From the NCBI RefSeq assembly GCF_901875305.1, contig NZ_CABFLY010000005.1, positions 124,001-188,000 of the forward strand: a stretch of DNA of 64,000 nt. Direction: 5' to 3'. The position numbers were made by a program, and so were the translations under genes. This stretch comes from Rothia mucilaginosa (GTDB lineage Bacteria; Actinomycetota; Actinomycetes; Actinomycetales; Micrococcaceae). The notes beneath the pieces were generated by a model, which saw nothing but the letters and a program-made list of their open reading frames with translations, ran no database searches and had not been told where the DNA came from. Shown here one piece after another: positions 57,671-64,000 of the stretch (its first letter is position 1; every line of letters begins with the position of its first letter).

Positions 57671-57871
57671 TAACCAGCAGCGGCTGGGCACCCCAGATTT
57701 CAGGCCCCAGAAGCCAGGGAACGCAGGGTCAAGCCAGAAGGGTAGGGGAGTAGCAGGGCAGGAGCAGCAGCTACTCAGGTACCGCCTAACCCCGAGCATG
57801 TCTAGCCCAGAGTCTGAGAACCCTCCCGCGCACCCTACCGCCTGCCCGGCTGCGCGTACTACGGTAGAGGC

Positions 57872-58927
57872 ATGACTGAAGCACGTAGCATCGACCTCGC
57901 CGTCATCCCCGGCGACGGCATCGGCCCCGAAATCATTACCGAAGCCCAGCGCATCCTCACCCGCGCCTGCGAGCTCGAAAACATCACCGTCAACCCCACC
58001 CACTACAAGCTCGGCGCCGAGCACTGGCTGGAAACCGGTGAAACCCTGCCCGACTCCACCATGGATGCCCTCAAGCAGCACGACGCCATCCTCTTCGGCG
58101 CTATCGGTGCAGACCCTCGCAGCGGCAAGATTCCGTCCGGCCTCATCGAACGCGAAATGCTCCTGAAGTTGCGCTTCGCCTTTGACCACTACATTAACCT
58201 GCGCCCCTCCCGCCTGTACCCCGGCGCAGTGTCCCCGCTCGCCAACCCCGGCAACATCGACTTCGTCGTCGTGCGTGAGGGCACCGAAGGCCCCTACATC
58301 GGCAACGGCGGAGTGATTCGCCAGGGCACCCCGCACGAAATCGCCACCGAAGTCTCCCTCAACACCGCACACGGAGTGGAGCGCCTGGTCCGCTACGCCT
58401 TCGAGCTGGCATCCACCCGCCGCAAGAAGGTCACCCTCGTGCACAAGACCAACGTGCTCACCCACGCCGGCCGCCTCTACAACCGTTACTTCACCGAAAT
58501 CGCGGCTGAATTCCCCGAGGTCGAAACCGACTACCTGCACATTGACGCGACCACCATCTTCATGGTCACCGATCCCGCCCGCTTCGACGTGATCGTGACC
58601 GATAACCTCTTCGGCGACATCATCACTGACCTGGCCGGCGCGGTTACCGGCGGTATTGGCTACGCGGCCAGCGGCAACATTAACGCCGTCGGCGAGTTCC
58701 CCTCCATGTTCGAGCCCGTACATGGCTCCGCACCGGACATCGCCCGCCAGAACAAGGCCAACCCTACCGCCGCAATCCTCGCCGGCGCAATGCTGCTGCG
58801 TCACCTCGGCCACGATGCCGCCGCAGCCCGCATTGAAGACGCTGTCGAGGCAGATATGCGCGAAAATGGCGCGACCGTGCGTGGAACCGACCAGGTCGGT
58901 GCGGACGTGCTCGCACGCCTCGGCTAA
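57872..58927 (+). CDS. leuB: 3-isopropylmalate dehydrogenase
   Basis: Oxidatively decarboxylates 3-isopropylmalate to 2-oxoisocaproate in leucine synthesis. The 351 residues include [42 protein letters not shown] (Mg-binding acids) and [19 protein letters not shown] ends 6 bases before the ATG, fitting a leaderless start. It lies upstream of ilvE with a strong terminator between. Confidence 0.95.
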   Translation: MTEARSIDLAVIPGDGIGPEIITEAQRILTRACELENITVNPTHYKLGAEHWLETGETLPDSTMDALKQHDAILFGAIGADPRSGKIPSGLIEREMLLKLRFAFDHYINLRPSRLYPGAVSPLANPGNIDFVVVREGTEGPYIGNGGVIRQGTPHEIATEVSLNTAHGVERLVRYAFELASTRRKKVTLVHKTNVLTHAGRLYNRYFTEIAAEFPEVETDYLHIDATTIFMVTDPARFDVIVTDNLFGDIITDLAGAVTGGIGYAASGNINAVGEFPSMFEPVHGSAPDIARQNKANPTAAILAGAMLLRHLGHDAAAARIEDAVEADMRENGATVRGTDQVGADVLARLG

Positions 58928-59024
58928 AATTACTCGGCTAAAACATACTTGGCTAAAAGCACCCGTAGCGTGCGTGCTGAGTGAGCTATGCTAGCGACAT
59001 GCGCTCACGAGGCACAAAACCTCA

Positions 59025-59056
59025 GAAGCCCGGAAGGAACGCTCCTTCCGGGCTTC
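59025..59056 (+). terminator. leuB terminator
   Basis: GAAGCCCGGAAGGA (59025-59038) pairs with TCCTTCCGGGCTTC (59043-59056), a perfect 14-bp stem with a 4-base loop. Confidence 0.85.
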
Positions 59057-59492
59057 ACTCGTACCTTGGGACTACCCTGGGTACCCTGTCCGGTATGGGA
59101 GAGGGACCAAGCGCTTGCGGTATCACACCTGCCCAAACCTGTAGACCGAAACTGCCCGCCGAATCTGGCCCACCGAAACCCACCTGTTCACATCCTGAAT
59201 GAGATAAAAGGTGCACATGCGGCAAAAGCATCTTTCCGGTACTCTAAAACAGTCGAGCACACCCGCCCGACCTCCTCGGCGGTGGACACCATCCACCACT
59301 CCCTTTGATGCATCCACGCTACTCGACAGCACGAACCGTCCCCACGGATGCACCACCTGCCTCGGCACCGCGCCCACCGCACACACCCCGGCGCACCAGC
59401 ATCCGCAGGCAGCCCCGGCCGCTCCCACCGTGCGAGAGTGACCGAACTCGAGAACGCAGAACGATGCATTAGACGAAGAGGAACGCAGAACG
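59057..59492. other. Region upstream of ilvE
   Basis: 436 bp with no convincing gene; short frames such as 59211-59441 have poor starts and biased composition. I found no leader peptide rich in Ile, Leu or Val and no attenuator. Its end holds a duplicated 15-bp start-site sequence. Confidence 0.45.
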
Positions 59493-59495
59493 ATG
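59452..59495 (+). repeat. Duplicated ilvE start-site sequence with a two-codon ORF
   Basis: GAACGCAGAACGATG occurs at 59452-59466 and again at 59481-59495, where its ATG is the ilvE start. The first copy's ATG opens ATG-CAT-TAG, a two-codon ORF ending 20 bases before ilvE. Only the second copy has GAGGA just upstream. Confidence 0.8.
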
Positions 59496-60590
59496 GCCAT
59501 CGAATTCAGCCACGAAGCAAACCAGTCACCCGCCTCCGCCGAACGCCGCGAAGAAATCCTCAAGAACCCCGGCTTCGGCGACTACTTCACCGACCACATG
59601 GTCACCATCGACTGGGAAGGCGACTACAAGACCGGCGGTACTTGGTACGACGCCCGAGTCCACCCCTACGGCCCGCTCGTTCTTGACCCCGCAGCATCCG
59701 TCTTCCACTACGGCCAGGAAATCTTCGAGGGTATTAAGGGCTACCGTCACGCCGACGGCTCCGTGTGGACTTTCCGCCCCGAGAAGAACGCCGCCCGTTT
59801 TGCGAACTCCGCACATCGTCTCTCCCTGCCGCAGCTGCCCGCCGAGACCTTCATTGAGTCCCTGCGCCAGCTGATTAAGGCGGACGAATCGTGGGTTCCC
59901 ACCGGTGACGGTGAGGCCTTCTACTTCCGCCCCTTCATGATTGCTACCGAGGCGTTCCTGGGTGTTCGCCCGGCCCGCCACGTGCAGTACCACGTGATTG
60001 GCTCGCCCGCCGGTAACTACTTCGGCACTCCCGAGCCCGTGGACATTTGGCTCTCCACCACCTACGCCCGTGCAGGCGAGGGCGGTACCGGTGCCGCCAA
60101 GTGCGGCGGTAACTACGCAGCCTCCATGATTGCCCAGATTGAGGGTGAGAAGCACGGTTGCAAGCAGGTGATCTTCAAGGACCCGCACCGTGGCGACGCC
60201 ATCGAAGAGCTCGGCGGCATGAACGTGTTCTTTGTCTTCGGCAAGGAAAACAAGATTGTCACCCCCGAGCTGACCGGCACCATCCTGGAGGGTGTGACCC
60301 GCTCCTCGCTGATTCAGCTGGCTAAGGACCGCGGCATGACCGTGGAGGAGCGCGCCATCACCCTCAACGAGTGGCGCGAGGGCGTGGCTAACGGTGACAT
60401 TACCGAGGTTTTTGCCTGCGGTACCGCCGCTGTGGTTGCCCCCATCGGCAAGCTCAAGGCTGAGGACTTCGAGATTCCGGCACCCACCGAGCACTTCGGT
60501 GAGATTTCTAAGAGCCTGCGTGAGGAGCTCGTCGGTATTCAGGTGGGTACCGTTGAGGACCGCCACGGCTGGCTGACCCGCCTCATCTAA
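59493..60590 (+). CDS. ilvE: Branched-chain amino acid aminotransferase
   Basis: PLP enzyme for the last step of Val, Leu and Ile synthesis. The 365-residue fold-type IV aminotransferase has FHYGQEIFEGIKGYRHADG, the region KCGGNYAAS holding the Lys that binds PLP, and EVFACGTAAVVAPIG. GAGGA lies 9-13 bases before the ATG, downstream of a duplicated start-site element. Confidence 0.95.
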   Translation: MAIEFSHEANQSPASAERREEILKNPGFGDYFTDHMVTIDWEGDYKTGGTWYDARVHPYGPLVLDPAASVFHYGQEIFEGIKGYRHADGSVWTFRPEKNAARFANSAHRLSLPQLPAETFIESLRQLIKADESWVPTGDGEAFYFRPFMIATEAFLGVRPARHVQYHVIGSPAGNYFGTPEPVDIWLSTTYARAGEGGTGAAKCGGNYAASMIAQIEGEKHGCKQVIFKDPHRGDAIEELGGMNVFFVFGKENKIVTPELTGTILEGVTRSSLIQLAKDRGMTVEERAITLNEWREGVANGDITEVFACGTAAVVAPIGKLKAEDFEIPAPTEHFGEISKSLREELVGIQVGTVEDRHGWLTRLI

Positions 60591-60602
60591 TCTTTCACGT
60601 GA

Positions 60603-60650
60603 AATCCCCGCAGGATGCGCACCCACCCGGAACGCGCACCCGCGGGGATT
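60603..60650 (+). terminator. ilvE terminator
   Basis: AATCCCCGC (60603-60611) pairs with GCGGGGATT (60642-60650), with inner TGCGC/GCGCA pairing. Confidence 0.75.
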
Positions 60651-60850
60651 CGCTGTGCCCGGTACGCGGCCGCACGGCAACTATCTGCCCGGGGCATATG
60701 CAGGGGATATGCAGGGGAGGAGAGCGCTAGGGGAGAGACAAGCCACAGGAGAGACGCCGAATCCGGCGTGCCGAATCCCACCCGCTCAAACCCTCCTCGT
60801 TCATTTCGCGCCGCCGAACCCAACTCGTGAAGGCTGGTAATCTAGAAGGT

Positions 60851-61603
60851 ATGCGTATTGCACGATTTACCGTAAATAATGAGCTCCACTTCGGGCTGGT
60901 CGAAGGCGAAGCGGGCGAAGAGACCCTGCGCGTCATCGCCGGCGACCCCTTCTACTCGGGCGTCGAACCGACCGGCACGACCTACCCCATCGATCAGGTG
61001 CGTCTGCTCGCCCCGATCATTCCCCGCTCCAAGGTGATTGGAGCGATCGCAAACTGGGCAGGAACCGAGGCACCCGCCTCCCCGCAGTTCTTCCTTAAGC
61101 CGAATACCACCGTGATCGGCCCCGGTGACCCCGTGACTCTACCCGACTATTCCGAGGCTGTCAGCCCCGAGGGTGAGCTCGCCGTCATCATCGGCCGTAT
61201 CGCCAAGTCCGTGCCGCTCGAGCGCGTACACGAGGTCATCTTCGGCTACACCGTAGCCAACGACCTCACCGCCCGCGACCTGCTCGAGGACCGCCAATGG
61301 ACCCGCGCTAAGGGCTTCGACGGCGCCACCCCGCTCGGCCCCTGGATCGAAACCGACCTGGACACCGATTCGCTGAACATCACCACCTGGGTCGACGGCG
61401 ACGTCGTGCAGGAGGGCAACACCTCCGAGATGCACTACTCCGTGGCTGAGCAGGTGGCCGCAGCCTCCGAAATCTTCACCCTGCTGCCTGGCGACGTCCT
61501 CCTGACCGGCACCCCCGCCGGCGTCAGCGTGCTACGCGACGGCAACGAGGTCGAGATTGAGGTCGAAGGCATCGGTTCCCTTGTCACCCGCGTACGCGAC
61601 TAA
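60851..61603 (+). CDS. Fumarylacetoacetate hydrolase family protein
   Basis: A 250-residue FAH-fold enzyme with metal-binding acids in SPEGELAVIIGR and the following strand, YTVANDLTARDL, and the family C-terminal LLTGTPAGVSVLRDGN. Members cleave or decarboxylate 2-oxo acids such as oxaloacetate or acylpyruvates; the substrate here is not evident. I chose the ATG at 60851, because TAATCT ends exactly 7 bases upstream and gives a leaderless start with the usual MRIARF. The GTG eight codons earlier is less likely. Confidence 0.82.
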   Translation: MRIARFTVNNELHFGLVEGEAGEETLRVIAGDPFYSGVEPTGTTYPIDQVRLLAPIIPRSKVIGAIANWAGTEAPASPQFFLKPNTTVIGPGDPVTLPDYSEAVSPEGELAVIIGRIAKSVPLERVHEVIFGYTVANDLTARDLLEDRQWTRAKGFDGATPLGPWIETDLDTDSLNITTWVDGDVVQEGNTSEMHYSVAEQVAAASEIFTLLPGDVLLTGTPAGVSVLRDGNEVEIEVEGIGSLVTRVRD

Positions 61604-61661
61604 ACCGTCCGCGCCCCACACCATCTACCGTCCATCCTGAACACACCGTCAAGGAGACATC

Positions 61662-63173
61662 ATGACCGAATACCACGGTCCCGTACTCAACACCCCCGCA
61701 GACACCCGTGTGCGTTTCTGCCCCTCGCCCACCGGCACCCCGCACGTGGGCATGGTGCGCACCGCCCTCTTCAATTGGGCCTACGCACGCCACACCGGCG
61801 GCAAGCTCGTCTTTCGCATCGAAGACACCGACGCCGCCCGCGACTCCGAAGAATCGTTCAACCAGGTGCTCGAATCCCTGCACTGGCTCGGCATCAACTG
61901 GGACGAAGGCGTGGGTGTTGGCGGCCCGCACGAGCCCTACCGCCAGTCCGAGCGTAAGACCGCCGGTATCTACAACGAGATTTTCCAGAAGCTCGTTGAG
62001 GGCGGCTACGTGTACGAAGACTTCTCCACCCCCGACGAGGTGAAGGAACGCCGCAAGGCCGCCGGTCAGGACCCGCAGCTCGGCTACGACAACTACGACC
62101 GCAACCTCACCGAGGAGCAGAAGGAAGCCTACCGCGCTGAGGGCCGTAAGCCCGTGTGGCGTCTGCGCATGCCCGACGAGGACATCACCTTCAACGACCT
62201 GGTTCGCGGCGAAATCACCTTCAAGGCCGGTACCGTACCCGACTACGTGGTGGTCCGCTCCAACGGCGACCCGCTGTACCCCTTCGTGAACCCCGTTGAC
62301 GACGCGCTCATGGGCGTCACCCACGTGCTACGCGGTGAGGATCTGCTCTCCTCCACCCCGCGCCAGATTGCGCTCTACCGCGCGCTCATCGACACCGGCG
62401 TGACCACCTTCATCCCCGAGTTCGGCCACCTGCCCTATGTCATGGGCCAGGGCAACAAGAAGCTCTCCAAGCGCGACCCCGAGTCGAACCTCTTCCTGCT
62501 GCGCGACGCCGGCTTCATCAAGGAAGGTCTGCTGAACTACCTGTCCCTGCTGGGCTGGTCCCTGTCCGCAAACCAGGATGTCTTCAGCATCGACGAGCTC
62601 GTTGAGCACTTCGACGTGCACGACGTTGTTGCCAACCCCGCACGCTTCGACGTGAAGAAGGCAGAGTCCATCAACGGCGACCACATCCGTGCCCTCGCCC
62701 CCGAGGACTTCCGCAACCGCCTGGTGCCCTACCTGCAGGCCGCCGGCGTGCTCGGTGAAACCCTCACCGAGCGTGAAGAGCAGGTCCTCACCGAAGCTGC
62801 CCCCCTCGTTCAGGAGCGTATGCAGCTGCTCGGCGAAGCACCCGGCCTGCTCGCGTTCCTCTTCAAGGCTGACGAAGAAATCAGCACCGCAGACGACGCC
62901 CGCAAGCAGCTCAAGGAATCCGCACCGCAGGTGCTGGCCGCTGCCATCGAGGCCCTCGAGCCTATCGAGGACTTCACCGCAACCAACATCGAGGCTGCAC
63001 TGCGTTCGGCCATCGTCGACGGCCTGGAAATCAAGCCGCGCTTGGCCTTCGGCCCCGTGCGTACTGCCGTGTCCGGCGAGCGTATCTCCCCGCCGCTGTT
63101 CGAGTCCATGGAGATCTTGGGCAAGGACTCCTCCCTCGCACGCCTGCGCAAGCTGGCCGCTGAACTGGGCTAA
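61662..63173 (+). CDS. gltX: Glutamyl-tRNA synthetase
   Basis: Charges tRNA-Glu (and probably tRNA-Gln where GatCAB acts). The 503 residues include [16 protein letters not shown] (HIGH region) and [10 protein letters not shown] (KMSKS). AAGGAGA lies 5 bases before the ATG. Confidence 0.95.
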   Translation: MTEYHGPVLNTPADTRVRFCPSPTGTPHVGMVRTALFNWAYARHTGGKLVFRIEDTDAARDSEESFNQVLESLHWLGINWDEGVGVGGPHEPYRQSERKTAGIYNEIFQKLVEGGYVYEDFSTPDEVKERRKAAGQDPQLGYDNYDRNLTEEQKEAYRAEGRKPVWRLRMPDEDITFNDLVRGEITFKAGTVPDYVVVRSNGDPLYPFVNPVDDALMGVTHVLRGEDLLSSTPRQIALYRALIDTGVTTFIPEFGHLPYVMGQGNKKLSKRDPESNLFLLRDAGFIKEGLLNYLSLLGWSLSANQDVFSIDELVEHFDVHDVVANPARFDVKKAESINGDHIRALAPEDFRNRLVPYLQAAGVLGETLTEREEQVLTEAAPLVQERMQLLGEAPGLLAFLFKADEEISTADDARKQLKESAPQVLAAAIEALEPIEDFTATNIEAALRSAIVDGLEIKPRLAFGPVRTAVSGERISPPLFESMEILGKDSSLARLRKLAAELG

Positions 63174-63175
63174 CC

Positions 63176-63616
63176 ATGAGTCGGTCGAACAACCGCTCTA
63201 TCGTCGGTCAGGCACTGCGCAAGGGTACTGTCATGGCCTTCGCCAACGCCTGCATTATCTGGCTGTTCGCGTACATCGCCGGTGTGGATCATTCCGTGTG
63301 GATGGTCGTCATCATTCTTGCCGGCGCGGTGCTCGCGTACGTGACCGCCTTCCTGGAAGCGCGAGCCATGCAGAACGCGGCGCGCTCGCACGGCGGTGAT
63401 GGCGACAGCTCGTCTGACGGCGTGGATTCCGCGGACTTTTCGGACTCCACCGACTCCTCGGACGACGGCGACGACTTCGTCGACCCGGGCCCCGACCCCT
63501 ACGCCGGCGACTTTGACTCTGGCTCAAGTAGTTCCGACTACAGCAGCTCGGACTACAGTAGCTCGGACTCGGGCGGAGGCGACTCCGGTGGTGGTGACTC
63601 TGGTGGAGGCGACTAG
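63176..63616 (+). CDS. Small membrane protein with acidic Ser/Asp/Gly tail
   Basis: A 146-residue protein starting two bases after the gltX stop. A basic N-terminus precedes two hydrophobic helices (about 17-61). The remaining 80 residues are almost all Ser, Asp and Gly and end in three SGGGD repeats preceded by two SSDY repeats. I recognise no family for the tail. It is probably co-transcribed with gltX. Confidence 0.6.
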   Translation: MSRSNNRSIVGQALRKGTVMAFANACIIWLFAYIAGVDHSVWMVVIILAGAVLAYVTAFLEARAMQNAARSHGGDGDSSSDGVDSADFSDSTDSSDDGDDFVDPGPDPYAGDFDSGSSSSDYSSSDYSSSDSGGGDSGGGDSGGGD

Positions 63617-63677
63617 CGCCTCCTGACGCTTGCATGAGCGGTGGGTACCTGGTGCCTCCGCGCTCGCGAGGCTATGC

Positions 63678-63749
63678 ATTCCCCCTCCCAGCGGTGGGTT
63701 TTCTGGAAGAGATTCCGGAAAACCCGCCGTCGGGAGGGGAAATTTTTTA
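63678..63749 (+). terminator. Terminator after the gltX operon
   Basis: A long near-perfect stem of about 30 bp (arm starting ATTCCCCCTCCCA, return arm ending GGGAGGGGAAAT) with a short loop, followed by TTTTTTAT. Confidence 0.9.
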
Positions 63750-63859
63750 TTGCCTAAAGAAAAATTTTTTGTGATGGATAATTCATGTATATTTACTTGT
63801 TGAGACGTTTTTGTGGGTGAATTTTAGGGATTTGAACGCATGATTGGGGGAATTTTGGG

Positions 63860-63888
63860 TTGCATGCCCCGCCTGGTGTCCGTATAGT
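63860..63888 (+). promoter_or_regulatory. Promoter of tRNA-Gly
   Basis: TTGCAT (63860-63865), 17-bp spacer, TATAGT (63883-63888), 42 bp before the tRNA. The same TATAGT -10 is used at both tRNA-Lys loci. Confidence 0.8.
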
Positions 63889-63930
63889 TATATCCGTTGC
63901 CGCGACAAACAAGGTTTGAAGCGGAAATAT

Positions 63931-64000
<70 letters not shown>

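Noticed and set aside
59211..59441. 76-codon frame upstream of ilvE, considered as an attenuator leader
   Set aside because: It is not enriched in Ile, Leu or Val, and no terminator/antiterminator pair follows it.

Overview
The window is a high-GC actinobacterial chromosome segment that looks like Rothia (Micrococcaceae), close to R. mucilaginosa. This is inferred from gene content and order, the mycothiol-linked formaldehyde dehydrogenase, and actinobacterial families such as DUF4191, DUF4192 and PAC2. No species assignment was computed. About 42 protein genes, four tRNA genes (the last cut by the window end) and a ribosomal-attenuation leader are supported. There is no prophage, transposase gene, CRISPR array or rRNA.

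Layout: 73-2897 is a zinc-type ABC importer, followed by a Fur/Zur-family repressor (3063-3527). 3688-7129 holds an MBL-fold enzyme, a HIT protein, acetolactate decarboxylase (budA), an ElaA-type acetyltransferase and a small PH-domain protein. 7449-18927 is the conserved actinobacterial block glnA, DUF4191, lipA, lipB, sucB/E2, lpd and pepA, all on the minus strand, interrupted by a plus-strand membrane pseudokinase-like gene. A near-complete GlnR-type box lies upstream of glnA. 19299-23900 carries PAC2, DUF4192 and the primary sigma factor. 24393-31865 holds an ADP-ribosylglycohydrolase, sbcD, sbcC and an MFS transporter. 31990-40551 holds mycothiol-dependent formaldehyde oxidation, an alpha/beta hydrolase, a YihY membrane protein, mqo and an orphan oligopeptide-binding lipoprotein. 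From 40731 come tRNA-Leu, a peroxiredoxin, two nearly identical tRNA-Lys loci bracketing ilvBNC, and metG. 49678-55641 is an ABC transporter with a convergent two-component system. 56221-57585 is a Tat-exported glycine-rich surface protein. 57872-63616 holds leuB, ilvE, a FAH-family enzyme, gltX and a small membrane protein, and the window ends in tRNA-Gly.

Branched-chain amino acid synthesis is the main pathway here (ilvB, ilvN, ilvC, leuB, ilvE). The ilvB leader encodes a 12-residue peptide rich in Ile, Leu and Val, followed by a terminator and a competing antiterminator stem. budA uses the same intermediate, acetolactate, and diverts it to acetoin. lipA and lipB make the lipoyl cofactor that the neighbouring E2 carries and lpd reoxidises.

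The least expected signals are non-coding. Two families of roughly 80-130 bp palindromic elements sit between genes. Within a family the core is conserved while the outer arms change from copy to copy, yet each copy's two arms still pair with each other. About ten genes also carry a TANNNT hexamer 6-7 bases before the start codon, which suggests leaderless transcripts.
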